The position numbers were made by a program, and so were the translations under genes. Below the pieces are notes generated by a model, which had not been told where the DNA came from, searched no databases, and was given only the letters and a program-made list of their open reading frames with translations. From JBGRQA01 sp041725895 (GTDB taxonomy: Bacteria; Bacteroidota; Bacteroidia; Bacteroidales; Marinifilaceae), in contig JBGRQA010000032.1 in the NCBI GenBank assembly GCA_041725895.1, forward strand, positions 1-63,799: a stretch of DNA of 63,799 nucleotides, written 5' to 3'. This document shows positions 26,367-34,912 of the stretch, piece by piece; position 1 is the stretch's first letter; each line of letters starts with the position of its first letter.

Positions 26367-26789
26367 ATGAAAACTCCAAAACAAATAGACCATATTGGAA
26401 CCATTGAAAAAATAGAAAATGGTGTAATTTCCGTTTCCATTTTGAATGTTTCCGCCTGCGCCGGATGCCATGCCAAAGGTGCTTGCAGTATGGCAGACAT
26501 GAAAGAGAAATCAATCGAGATAATCGATTACAGCAATCAATATAAGGTAGGAGACAAAGTAAACGTAGCCTATCGGGAATCCCTCGGATGGGTAGCCCTT
26601 CTTCTGGCTTACGTACTTCCCTTCGTCATGGTGCTGCTGGCCATGTTTGTTACGGCGGCATTTACAGATAATGAGTTATGGATTGGCCTGAATGGTCTAA
26701 TCATCCTTGTACCATACTATGCTGTTTTAGCTCTTTTTAAACACAAACTGAAGAAAACGTTTTCATTTACCATACAAAAAATTGTATAA
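26367..26789 (+). CDS. rseC: RseC/MucC-family SoxR-reducing-system protein
   Basis: A 140-residue membrane protein with the RseC cysteine motif ACAGCHAKGACSM (about 30-42) and two transmembrane segments (WVALLLAYVLPFVMVLLAMF and LWIGLNGLIILVPYYAVLAL). In E. coli RseC and Rnf (Rsx) proteins keep the SoxR sensor reduced. Here it opens the Rnf operon, 12 bases before rnfB, an arrangement often seen in Bacteroidetes and clostridia. It probably delivers electrons or assembles Fe-S centres; its exact role is not settled. Confidence 0.85.
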   Translation: MKTPKQIDHIGTIEKIENGVISVSILNVSACAGCHAKGACSMADMKEKSIEIIDYSNQYKVGDKVNVAYRESLGWVALLLAYVLPFVMVLLAMFVTAAFTDNELWIGLNGLIILVPYYAVLALFKHKLKKTFSFTIQKIV

Positions 26790-26801
26790 ACCTTTTTAAC
26801 T

Positions 26802-27752
26802 ATGAGTATTATAGTTGTATACACCATTATTTCATTATGTGCCATCGGGATTGCCGCTGCGATAATCCTGTACTTTGTGGCACAAAAGTTCAAAGTGTAT
26901 GAAGACCCTCGTATCGACCAGGTAGAAGAGGCCCTTCCTGCTGCCAATTGTGGTGGTTGTGGTTATCCTGGTTGCCGCGGACTTGCTGAGGCCATGGTAA
27001 AAGCTGATAATCTGGATGATTTGAATTGTCCGGTTGGAGGTGCCGAAACCATGGCTAACATTGCCAAGATTCTGGGACAGGAAGTGAATGCACAAGAACC
27101 CAAAGTTGCAGTAGTTCGCTGTAACGGAACCTGCGCCAACCGGCCTAAAACCAACCAGTACGACGGTGCGGCATCCTGTACCATTTCGGCATCGCTATAC
27201 AGCGGTGAAACCGGATGTAAGCACGGATGTTTGGGATTGGGCGAGTGTGTTGATGCCTGTAACTTCAACGCCATGTATATGGACAAGGAAACCGGTCTTC
27301 CCGTTGTTATCGAGGAAAACTGTGTAGCTTGTGGAGCCTGTGTATCTGCTTGCCCTAACGACATCATCGAGCTGAGAAAGAAAGGCCCTAAGAGCCGTAG
27401 AGTATTCGTGTCCTGCGTAAGCAAAGACAAAGGTGCTGTTGCCCGCAAAGCTTGTAGTGCAGCTTGTATCGGATGTGGAAAATGTGTGAAGGAGTGTCCT
27501 TTTGATGCCATCACACTGGAAAACAACCTGGCCTATATCGACTACAACAAATGTAAGTTGTGTAGAAAATGTGTTGTTGTTTGTCCTACCAATGCCATCC
27601 ACGAACTGAACTTCCCTCCACGTAAGGAAAAACCAGCTGCAAAGCCGGTTGCTGCCAAAACCGCTCCGAAAAAGGAGGCTGAAGCTGCCCCAAAAGCAAA
27701 GCCTGATTCAAAGGCTGATCAATCTAACGAAACAACATCTGATAATAAATAA
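26802..27752 (+). CDS. rnfB: RnfB, ferredoxin-binding Fe-S subunit
   Basis: A 316-residue subunit that accepts electrons from ferredoxin. It starts with one membrane helix (IIVVYTIISLCAIGIAAAII), then the CGGCGYPGCRG cluster site (about 50-60), and further CxxCxxCxxxCP ferredoxin motifs at CGACVSACP, CIGCGKCVKECP and CKLCRKCVVVCP. The C-terminus is an Ala/Lys/Pro-rich tail of about 45 residues that is likely disordered. It lies 12 bases after rseC and 17 bases before rnfC. Confidence 0.96.
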   Translation: MSIIVVYTIISLCAIGIAAAIILYFVAQKFKVYEDPRIDQVEEALPAANCGGCGYPGCRGLAEAMVKADNLDDLNCPVGGAETMANIAKILGQEVNAQEPKVAVVRCNGTCANRPKTNQYDGAASCTISASLYSGETGCKHGCLGLGECVDACNFNAMYMDKETGLPVVIEENCVACGACVSACPNDIIELRKKGPKSRRVFVSCVSKDKGAVARKACSAACIGCGKCVKECPFDAITLENNLAYIDYNKCKLCRKCVVVCPTNAIHELNFPPRKEKPAAKPVAAKTAPKKEAEAAPKAKPDSKADQSNETTSDNK

Positions 27753-27754
27753 AT

Positions 27755-27760
27755 AGGAGG
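27755..27760 (+). promoter_or_regulatory. strong Shine-Dalgarno AGGAGG before the GTG start of rnfC
   Basis: AGGAGG with 9 bases spacing to the GTG at 27770. Strong Shine-Dalgarno sequences are rare in Bacteroidetes; equivalent AGGAGG sites precede rnfE (30839-30844) and rnfA (31437-31442) in the same operon. Confidence 0.7.
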
Positions 27761-27769
27761 AACTAATCA

Positions 27770-29101
27770 GTGTTAAAGACATTCTCAATAGGAGGTATCC
27801 ATCCGGCAGAAAACAAGCTTTCCGCCGGAAACGCAATCCAGGCATTGCCGATACCCGCAATGGTAACGATTCCTATCGCTCAACATATTGGTGCACCTGC
27901 CACTCCCATCGTAAAGAAAAACGATGAAGTAAAGGTAGGCCAAATCATCGCCAAATCAACCGGATTTGTATCCGCCAACATCCACTCTTCCGTTTCGGGA
28001 ACCGTATTCAAAGTGGACGATGTGATGGACGCCACCGGTTTCCGCAGAACTTCGGTTATTATCAAAGTTGATGGTGACGAATGGGATGCAAACATCGACC
28101 GAAGCACCGATCTTAAGAAAGAGATTACCGCTACACCTGAAGAAATCGTTAAAAAAGTAGGCGAAGCCGGTATCGTAGGTTTAGGGGGAGCTACCTTTCC
28201 TGCCCATGTAAAACTTTCGGTTCCTCCGGGAAAAACTGCCGAAGTACTCATCATTAATGCTGTGGAGTGTGAGCCTTACCTTACCTCCGACCACCAGTTG
28301 ATGATGGAAAAAGGCGATGAAATTATGGTAGGTGTTCAAATCCTGATGAAAGCCCTGAATGTAAATCGCGCTATCATCGGTATCGAGAACAACAAGCCTG
28401 ATGCAATCAACCACATGACCAATCTGGCCAAAAACTACCAGGGAGTGGAAGTTTGCCCTTTGAAAACACAATACCCTCAAGGGGGTGAGAAGCAATTAAT
28501 TTCTGCTACCATCAACCGTGAGGTACCATCCGGAGCTCTTCCAATCGAAGTAGGTGCGGTAGTTCAGAATGTGGGAACTGCATTTGCAGTTTACGAAGCC
28601 GTTCAAAAGAACAAGCCTCTGATCGAACGAGTGGTAACCATCACCGGAAAATCGGTAAAGAATCCATCCAACTGGACCTTCCGTATCGGAACTCCTGTTC
28701 AGGATTTGATTGATGCAGCCGGGGGATTACCAGAAGATACAGGTAAAATTATCGGTGGTGGCCCAATGATGGGAAAAGCTCTTGTGAATACGGAAGTTCC
28801 TTTAACCAAAGGGAGCTCGGGTATCCTGATCATGCCAAACGAAGAAGCCAAAAGAAAACCGACACAGAACTGTATCCGTTGCGGAAAATGTGTTTCGGTT
28901 TGTCCTATGGGGCTTGAACCTTACCTGTTGATGGTACTGGCCGACAAGAAAAACTACGAACGACTGGAGAACGATGCCGTAATGGATTGTATCGAATGTG
29001 GTTCTTGTAGCTACACCTGTCCTGCCAACCGTCCCCTTTTGGATTACATCCGTTTGGGTAAAGGCAAAGTAGGCCAAATCATGAGAAGCCGTAAAGGCTA
29101 A
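27770..29101 (+). CDS. rnfC: RnfC, NAD-binding Fe-S subunit
   Basis: A 443-residue membrane-peripheral subunit of Rnf, starting with GTG (ribosome site AGGAGG 9 bases upstream). It has the FMN/NADH-binding domain (GIVGLGGATFPAHVKL and ECEPYLTSDHQ) and two ferredoxin-type clusters near the C-terminus, CIRCGKCVSVCPMG and CIECGSCSYTCPANRP. The long Ala/Lys-rich C-terminal extension of proteobacterial RnfC is absent, as is usual for the short form in Bacteroidetes and clostridia. It transfers electrons to or from NAD+. Confidence 0.96.
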   Translation: MLKTFSIGGIHPAENKLSAGNAIQALPIPAMVTIPIAQHIGAPATPIVKKNDEVKVGQIIAKSTGFVSANIHSSVSGTVFKVDDVMDATGFRRTSVIIKVDGDEWDANIDRSTDLKKEITATPEEIVKKVGEAGIVGLGGATFPAHVKLSVPPGKTAEVLIINAVECEPYLTSDHQLMMEKGDEIMVGVQILMKALNVNRAIIGIENNKPDAINHMTNLAKNYQGVEVCPLKTQYPQGGEKQLISATINREVPSGALPIEVGAVVQNVGTAFAVYEAVQKNKPLIERVVTITGKSVKNPSNWTFRIGTPVQDLIDAAGGLPEDTGKIIGGGPMMGKALVNTEVPLTKGSSGILIMPNEEAKRKPTQNCIRCGKCVSVCPMGLEPYLLMVLADKKNYERLENDAVMDCIECGSCSYTCPANRPLLDYIRLGKGKVGQIMRSRKG

Positions 29102-29150
29102 TCCCTTTGAGTGAACTATTGAAAAAAAATAAACTAATTTATACAGAGTA

Positions 29151-30146
29151 ATGAACACCAAAGTAATTGTCGCTCCGTCTCCCCACGTACACAGTGGAGA
29201 TACCATACAGAAAAACATGTATGGTGTGGTATTAGCGATGCTTCCGGCCCTGCTCTTTTCCTTTTGGTACTTCGGAATGGGTGCCATCATTGTTACTTTA
29301 ACTGCGGTCGCATCCTGTTATCTATTTGAATTTGCAATACAGAAATATTTGCTAAAAGTTACGCCAACCGTAAACGACGGTTCGGCCCTGATCACCGGTA
29401 TCCTTCTGGCCTTTAACGTACCATCCAATCTTCCGATCTGGATTATCATGATTGGTGCTTTGGTAGCTATCGGAATGGGTAAAATGACATTTGGAGGTCT
29501 GGGGAACAATATTTTCAACCCTGCCTTGGTTGGACGTGTATTTCTTCTGATCTCCTTTCCGGTGCAAATGACCAGCTGGCCTAAGCCCCTTGGCTTTAAC
29601 ACCAATTACCTTGATGCTGAAACCGGGGCTACACCTCTGGCCATCATCAAGGAGGGACTGAAGAGTGGAAAACCTCTTTCTGAGCTGACCGGTCAGATTC
29701 CCAGCGACCTGGACCTGTTCCTGGGGAACATGGGAGGTTCGATGGGTGAGATTGCCGGTGCCGCCTTGATTCTGGGTCTGCTGTACATGCTGTACAAAAA
29801 GATCATCACCTGGCACATTCCGGTATCCATTATCGCTACCGTTGCCATTTTCACTGGTATCCTTCACATGGCGAATCCTGAAGCCTATGCCGGACCAATG
29901 TTTCATATCCTAACCGGTGGTTTGCTACTGGGAGGTATTTACATGGCAACCGACTACGTAACCTCGCCCATGTCGAACAAGGGAATGTTGATTTACGGTG
30001 CGGGAATTGGTATCCTTACCGTGGTAATCCGCGTATTTGGAGCCTATCCCGAAGGAGTATCCTTTGCCATTCTGATTATGAATGCCTTTACTCCGCTGAT
30101 CAACGTGTATGTTAAACCCAAACGTTTCGGTGAAAAGCGCAAGTAA
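29151..30146 (+). CDS. rnfD: RnfD, membrane subunit with covalent flavin
   Basis: A 331-residue integral membrane protein with about nine hydrophobic segments. It carries the flavin attachment motif in DAETGATPLAIIKEG, where the threonine of TGAT would bind FMN by phosphoester bond (known from NqrB and RnfD). The start is an ATG 49 bases after rnfC with no strong ribosome site. It forms the ion-conducting path with RnfA and RnfE. Confidence 0.95.
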   Translation: MNTKVIVAPSPHVHSGDTIQKNMYGVVLAMLPALLFSFWYFGMGAIIVTLTAVASCYLFEFAIQKYLLKVTPTVNDGSALITGILLAFNVPSNLPIWIIMIGALVAIGMGKMTFGGLGNNIFNPALVGRVFLLISFPVQMTSWPKPLGFNTNYLDAETGATPLAIIKEGLKSGKPLSELTGQIPSDLDLFLGNMGGSMGEIAGAALILGLLYMLYKKIITWHIPVSIIATVAIFTGILHMANPEAYAGPMFHILTGGLLLGGIYMATDYVTSPMSNKGMLIYGAGIGILTVVIRVFGAYPEGVSFAILIMNAFTPLINVYVKPKRFGEKRK

Positions 30147-30179
30147 GCACCGGATTTGAAAGCATTAAACGAAAGTAAA

Positions 30180-30854
30180 ATGGCTGGAAAAAAAGAATCT
30201 ACATTCATCAATATGGTACTGGTGCTATTCATTGTAACACTGGTAGCATCAGCATCCCTTGGTTACGTTTACGAACTGACCAAAGGACCTATCGAGGCCG
30301 CAAAGCTGGCCAAGAAATTGAAAGCAATTAAAGAAGTAGTACCTGCCTTCGACAACAATCCCGATTCGGAGATGTACGAAGTGGAGATGCCCGACGGTGG
30401 CAAACTGGAGTTCTACCCTGCCAAAAAGGGTGAACAACTGGTTGGTACTGCAATTAAAACCTATACCAACAAAGGGTTCTCCGGTTTGGTGTGGGTGATG
30501 GTAGGCTTAAAGCCTGACGGTTCCATCAACAACTATAGCATTCTGGAGCACAAGGAAACTCCTGGTTTGGGAACAAAAATGGCTGACTGGTTCAAGTCGG
30601 ACGATCCCAAAATGAAAAAGAGTGACATTAGAGGAAAGAACCCATCCAAAATCAACTTTACTGTAAGTAAAGACGGAGGAGATGTGGATGCAATTACTGC
30701 AGCCACCATCAGTTCCCGTGCATTTTTGGACGCGGTTCAACGAGCCTACAACGCTTACGCACAAAAAAATCTTGGTGGAGGCGCCGGTAATGTGGAAGCA
30801 TATACTTCGGCAACCACCAAAACAGACAACCTAAAGAAAGGAGGATCCAACTAA
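30180..30854 (+). CDS. rnfG: RnfG, periplasmic flavin subunit
   Basis: A 224-residue protein anchored by one N-terminal helix (FINMVLVLFIVTLVASASLG). The ATG at 30180 gives MAGKKESTF; a TTG at 30156 would add eight residues and is disfavoured. The FMN domain has the attachment region DAITAATISSRA near residue 165, where the usual S/T-G-A-T has an alanine in place of glycine. Its stop overlaps the rnfE start by one base, TAATG. In the complex it passes electrons on the outer face. Confidence 0.94.
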   Translation: MAGKKESTFINMVLVLFIVTLVASASLGYVYELTKGPIEAAKLAKKLKAIKEVVPAFDNNPDSEMYEVEMPDGGKLEFYPAKKGEQLVGTAIKTYTNKGFSGLVWVMVGLKPDGSINNYSILEHKETPGLGTKMADWFKSDDPKMKKSDIRGKNPSKINFTVSKDGGDVDAITAATISSRAFLDAVQRAYNAYAQKNLGGGAGNVEAYTSATTKTDNLKKGGSN

Positions 30855-31438
30855 TGAATCATTGGCAGAATTTTTCCAAAGGCTTTTTCAAGGAAAACGC
30901 CGTATTTACCCTTCTGTTGGGGATGTGTCCCACCCTTGGGGTTACCTCATCGGCCATCAACGGTTTGGGAATGGGATTGGCAACCACCTTCGTACTAATC
31001 ATGTCCAACCTGGTAGTATCGCTGGTGAGCAACCAAATTCCCGATAAGGTTCGTATTCCTTCCTTTATTGTAATTATTGCATCCTTCGTAACAGTGGTAG
31101 ACCTTTGTATGGCTGCCTACCTGCCTGCTTTGCACGAGCAGTTGGGACTTTTCATCCCTCTGATTGTAGTAAACTGTGTGGTATTGGGTAGAGCCGAAGC
31201 CTTTGCTTCCAAAAACAAAGCGCTTCCTTCCATTATCGACGGAGCAGGTATGGGACTTGGTTTTGCTATGGCATTAACCATGCTGGGAGCCGTTCGTGAG
31301 TTCTTTGGAGCAGGTAAAATGTTTGGTGTACAAATCTTCAGCGATTCGTACGGAGCACTGGTATTCGTATTGGCTCCGGGTGCCTTCCTGGCCCTGGGTT
31401 ACCTGATCGCATTTATTAATAAAATGAGAAAAGCTTAG
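30854..31438 (+). CDS. rnfE: RnfE, membrane subunit
   Basis: A 194-residue protein with about six transmembrane helices, homologous to RnfA (family NqrD/E). It contains the conserved LGMCPTLGVTSSAINGLGMG start and the cysteine near VNCVVLGRAEAFA that binds the membrane Fe-S cluster shared by RnfA and RnfE. It overlaps the stop of rnfG and is preceded by AGGAGG (30839-30844). Confidence 0.95.
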   Translation: MNHWQNFSKGFFKENAVFTLLLGMCPTLGVTSSAINGLGMGLATTFVLIMSNLVVSLVSNQIPDKVRIPSFIVIIASFVTVVDLCMAAYLPALHEQLGLFIPLIVVNCVVLGRAEAFASKNKALPSIIDGAGMGLGFAMALTMLGAVREFFGAGKMFGVQIFSDSYGALVFVLAPGAFLALGYLIAFINKMRKA

Positions 31439-31448
31439 GAGGTATAGC

Positions 31449-32021
31449 ATGGAATATATAGTAATTATCATATCGGCCATCTTTGTAAATAACATCGTAT
31501 TGGCCCAGTTCCTTGGAATTTGCCCTTTCCTTGGGGTATCCAAAAAAGTTTCCTCTGCAGTAGGGATGACCGGAGCCGTAACCTTTGTTATGATTCTGGC
31601 AACCATTATTACCTACCTGTTGCAGAAATATGTACTGGATGCATTCGGTATCGGTTACATGCAAACCATCAGTTTTATCCTGGTAATTGCAGCATTGGTA
31701 CAGCTGGTTGAGATCATCCTGAAGAAGGTGAGTCCTGCCCTTTACCAGGCATTGGGAGTATTCCTTCCCCTGATTACCACCAACTGTGCCATTCTGGGTG
31801 TGGCCATTATGACCATCCAGAAGAATTACAACCTGCTGGAAGCAGTTGTATTCTCAGGAGCTACAGCAATTGGTTTCGGTTTGGCTTTAGTACTGTTCGC
31901 CGGATTGCGCGAGCATCTTGACCTGATCGAACTGCCCAAAGGAATGAAAGGTACTCCTGCCGCACTGGTTACCGCCGGACTGTTGGCATTGGCCTTCATG
32001 GGCTTCGCAGGTATTGTATAA
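31449..32021 (+). CDS. rnfA: RnfA, membrane subunit
   Basis: A 190-residue membrane protein, last gene of the operon. It carries the family motif AQFLGICPFLGVSKKVSSAVGMTG (its start written here only in part: LGICPFLGVS) and TTNCAILGVA, with the cysteines that hold the cluster shared with RnfE. An AGGAGG site lies six bases before the ATG. The operon is closed by a hairpin terminator. Confidence 0.95.
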   Translation: MEYIVIIISAIFVNNIVLAQFLGICPFLGVSKKVSSAVGMTGAVTFVMILATIITYLLQKYVLDAFGIGYMQTISFILVIAALVQLVEIILKKVSPALYQALGVFLPLITTNCAILGVAIMTIQKNYNLLEAVVFSGATAIGFGLALVLFAGLREHLDLIELPKGMKGTPAALVTAGLLALAFMGFAGIV

Positions 32022-32044
32022 GCAACACACCCCTTAACATAAAA

Positions 32045-32074
32045 AGGCAACCCAATGGGTTGCCTATTTCTTTT
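32045..32074 (+). terminator. terminator of the Rnf operon
   Basis: A perfect 9-bp stem (32045-32053 with 32057-32065, loop of 3), followed by ATTTCTTTT. It starts 24 bases past the rnfA stop. Confidence 0.85.
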
Positions 32075-32855
32075 GTGTTATACGATACTTTTTGGAACAA
32101 CAGAAGATTTCTAAGAAACTATATCTTAGGAATACTCTTTTTCAAACTTTGATTGTTCTTACAAACAATTGGCAAAACACGGAAAAACTCCTTCTTCCAC
32201 ATTTTTCGATCCTATCCTCCATCGTATTGACCTAAAACAGGGTCGAATTGATAATTTGCTAAAGATTCATCCGACTCATTACTTCCAATTGTAGGAGGAA
32301 AAAGTTCTTCCTTCCCCTAAGACAGGCAGTAGAGAAGCTGATTCGATTCGAACCAGTCCAACCCGGCATATCTCCCTCCTGCTATTGGAAAACAGGAAGA
32401 TCCAAATTGAACTTGTCCACCCCATTTCCGAGGCCATCAAAAATCCATCCACGAGCCTAAAAATCCCAATTCGAAATCCTAACCTTTTCATCTGCTCCGC
32501 ATCCCATTCTTTAGCATTGGAGTGAATGAACCGCGAAAGGATTGAAACCTCAATGGGGTTTGCCCAAACCTAACGGGAGAACATGCTACAAAAAAACAAC
32601 TGCATAAAAAATATTGTTTACCACACTAAATTAAAGTAAATTAGATAGTGACAAGCAAGAAATACGATGCTGTAAAAAGTCAATTGAAGGACCTTGGGGT
32701 GAAACGCCACAAGTGGAAACCGAAGAGAGATCAAACAATTTCTCAACGGGATGAAAATGATTTGCAACCCCATCCCACGAAAAGGCTATAGCTTGAGAAA
32801 AAACAGAAACTGCATGCTCCTGAAATTTAGCGAGGCGGATCGTTTTTTTTGGTAG
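32075..32855. other. gene-poor stretch after the Rnf operon
   Basis: About 780 bases. Short readings on both strands have no family resemblance and are likely random. No promoter, RNA or repeat was recognised with confidence. Confidence 0.4.
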
Positions 32856-33158
32856 GTGGATCAAAATTTCAGCAAGGTGGAGAAAGAATTATTCTTGGTG
32901 GTTCAGGGATTGTGGGCCCTCGATGGAGCTTTCGACCTGACGGTTGTGAACTTCCGCAAGCTGGATGTTTCCTTTTGGCTTCCCGAAGCAAACTTCCGGT
33001 TGCCGGATGCAAACCTTGCCTGTATGGATAACAATTTTAGCATCCCTGATGGAGCAATATTACAACCGGATACAAAGTTAGTGGCAACAGATAAATCTTT
33101 TAACCGAAAGGTTCCAATTGAATACAGGAGTAGGAATACGTCAGCTTACTCCAAATAA
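32856..33158 (+). CDS. small protein with seven tandem 7-residue repeats, unknown
   Basis: A 100-residue reading with a GTG start. Residues 34-82 form seven tandem units of seven residues: RKLDVSF, WLPEANF, RLPDANL, ACMDNNF, SIPDGAI, LQPDTKL, VATDKSF. The pattern is x-x-P-D/E-x-x-(F/L/I), that is, an aspartate at position 4 and a large hydrophobic at position 7. The first 33 residues are predicted helical (NFSKVEKELFLVVQGLWALD). I do not recognise the family. It is followed 35 bases later by a longer gene of unknown role. The regular register is strong evidence for coding, though no homologue is at hand. Confidence 0.5.
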   Translation: MDQNFSKVEKELFLVVQGLWALDGAFDLTVVNFRKLDVSFWLPEANFRLPDANLACMDNNFSIPDGAILQPDTKLVATDKSFNRKVPIEYRSRNTSAYSK

Positions 33159-33193
33159 CGAACCAATAGTTCAATTTACAAAAAATTAGGATC

Positions 33194-34123
33194 ATGAGAA
33201 AAATCCATTCCTCCAAATTTTTCCAACACCTACGCATTCGCGATTTCCTGAAGTCTCATCTCCCCCTACTGGAAGCTTACCCCGTGCTGTACCGCTTTGC
33301 TGAAAAATATATGATAGAAGTGGAAAGAGCAGACACATTGTATCTATCGATAGAGTCATCCAACCACACCTTCGCCTTAGGAAAAAGGATAGCCCGGGAA
33401 AAACTTACCCTCACCCTCTGGCACAAGGTTATTCCCTACCTAACAGAAGTGGCCATTGTGAACGAGGAGGACCAATTGCTGAAACAGACCAATATTTCAA
33501 AAAAAGCACTACAATACCTGTCCCATCCTGCTTTTATAAAACGCATCCAGGAACTGGTTCATGCTTCCGATCGCTACTTCTCCACCCATCCCAGCCCCAT
33601 TCTGCAGGAAGAAGACCTTCAAAAATTCAAAGAGCAGTGGCAGAATTACCTATCCACCATAGATGTCCCCCGACTCAGAAAAAACGAAAGAGGGAAACAA
33701 AACCGAGAAATCATTGAAATGCTTCGCTCACTCAACAAACAATTGAAGAAGCTGGAAAAACTCATGATCCCCTTCATGGACAAGCATCCCAACCTCTCCT
33801 CTGCATATACTACAGCTTTTTCCCCATCGAAGACAAGAGGCAGCCGTTACGCCGTTTTAAAACAGGTCCTGGATTATTCAACGGGAAACCCCATCCCCGG
33901 TGCCAGGGTTTGTATACCGGAATTAAAGCAAATCCGCTACACCTCATCACAGGGAAGACTTTGGATTCGTAAATTCCCAAAGGGCAGCTACAAGGCCATC
34001 ATCACTCATCCTCAATACCAAACTCACGAAACCAGCATCACCGTAGATTTTCATTCCCGGGGAAAAAGTTCCAAAATCTACATCAAACCGATGATAGCAG
34101 AAGCAGTCCATACTCCGGGTTAA
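33194..34123 (+). CDS. helical protein with carboxypeptidase-regulatory-like tail, unknown
   Basis: A 309-residue protein. The first 210 residues are predicted alpha-helical and highly charged (LRKNERGKQNREIIEMLR and LNKQLKKLEKLM), with no signal peptide. Residues about 225-300 form a small beta-sandwich of the carboxypeptidase-D-regulatory type (YSTGNPIPGARVCIP, SSQGRLWIRKFPKGSYKAII). The mix is seen in Bacteroidetes hypothetical proteins with no assigned role. It lies 35 bases after the heptapeptide-repeat gene, and both may be one transcript. Confidence 0.6.
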   Translation: MRKIHSSKFFQHLRIRDFLKSHLPLLEAYPVLYRFAEKYMIEVERADTLYLSIESSNHTFALGKRIAREKLTLTLWHKVIPYLTEVAIVNEEDQLLKQTNISKKALQYLSHPAFIKRIQELVHASDRYFSTHPSPILQEEDLQKFKEQWQNYLSTIDVPRLRKNERGKQNREIIEMLRSLNKQLKKLEKLMIPFMDKHPNLSSAYTTAFSPSKTRGSRYAVLKQVLDYSTGNPIPGARVCIPELKQIRYTSSQGRLWIRKFPKGSYKAIITHPQYQTHETSITVDFHSRGKSSKIYIKPMIAEAVHTPG

Positions 34124-34184
34124 AACAATATACTACAGACAATTAATGATTAGATTACACAAACAGAGCTTATAATATCTTTAA

Positions 34185-34212
34185 GTCAGGATGTATCCTG
34201 ACCCGACTATTG
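34185..34212. repeat. 28-base palindromic repeat, copy 1
   Basis: The element consists of a perfect 8-bp inverted repeat with a GT spacer (GTCAGGAT / ATCCTGAC), followed by CCGACTATTG. Copy 2 lies at 34431-34458 and is identical over 28 bases; a diverged copy is at 40386-40413. Confidence 0.7.
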
Positions 34213-34319
34213 CAGCGTGTTTCGAAGTAAGTTTCTTTCGATTCAACAAACAGTAGCCCAAACGCCCTTAAGGTTTATGCTACTAATCAGACTCCAAAGG
34301 AGTCCAATTATGAGTAGCC

Positions 34320-34340
34320 ATGGGTGAAACCCATGGTGAA
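34320..34340. repeat. CCATGGGT hairpin between the 28-base repeats
   Basis: A perfect 8-bp stem, CCATGGGT and ACCCATGG, around a GAA loop, in the middle of the repeat-bounded block. Similar small hairpins (for example GACTCC/GGAGTC just to the left) occur in the same block. Confidence 0.6.
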
Positions 34341-34430
34341 AATTACAACAAAACCCAAGCCTGAAGGGCTTGAACTGAATCTTTTGATTGTTTTGCGACA
34401 CATTTAACACAAAAGAACTGATTCTCCGGA

Positions 34431-34458
34431 GTCAGGATGTATCCTGACCCGACTATTG
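34431..34458. repeat. 28-base palindromic repeat, copy 2
   Basis: Identical to the element at 34185-34212, in the same orientation, 246 bases apart. The two bound a block of small hairpins. Confidence 0.7.
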
Positions 34459-34912
34459 AAGAATGCCTCCCTATTTTTTCTCTCGATCAGGAAAAAAGCA
34501 ATACTGAAAAAATATTTTTGCACCGAATATCAATAATCATTAAATTCATAATAGGTTTATTATTAAGAACCTACTCCATCTGAAATGGATAGCTTTTAAT
34601 GCCCCAATCACCAGTAAACCTTGTGTGAGTCAATACTGCAGAATCTCCGGTCACTAACGGAAAGTGCTGACTCGCTAATATCCGGGAACAGACTAAGATA
34701 TTTTCCAAAGAAAACCTGTTTCAACCTATTTCAATCGGAGGGGTATCGAATTCATTGCAATTTCGACTCTTCCGGTTGGATATAAAACCATAACTATTCG
34801 AAACACCTAATGAACGAATCTTTGCTAAGCCTTCTGCTTTCCGCTTTTGATTGTTAGGAAAGGAAAGGCATTTTGAATAATTCAATTGTAAACCATTGGT
34901 ATCTATTCGGCC

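Larger units (their letters stand above)
34124..34912. other. long gap with palindromic repeats before DUF885 gene
   Basis: About 790 bases without a gene. The first half contains two copies of a 28-base element, each with a perfect GTCAGGAT/ATCCTGAC palindrome, 246 bases apart, and between them several short hairpins, including one with a CCATGGGT/ACCCATGG stem and one with AAGCC/GGGCTT. The second half has an imperfect stem of GAGTCA/TGACTC around 34627-34675. This looks like accumulated small repeats rather than coding sequence. Confidence 0.5.

Noticed and set aside
26963..27526. 187-codon reading opposite rnfB
   Set aside because: Antisense to a gene with clear cysteine motifs; no independent support.
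29151..31438. Na+-NQR rather than Rnf
   Set aside because: Gene order B-C-D-G-E-A and the multi-cluster RnfB and RnfC with ferredoxin motifs are those of Rnf; no NqrF flavoprotein is present.
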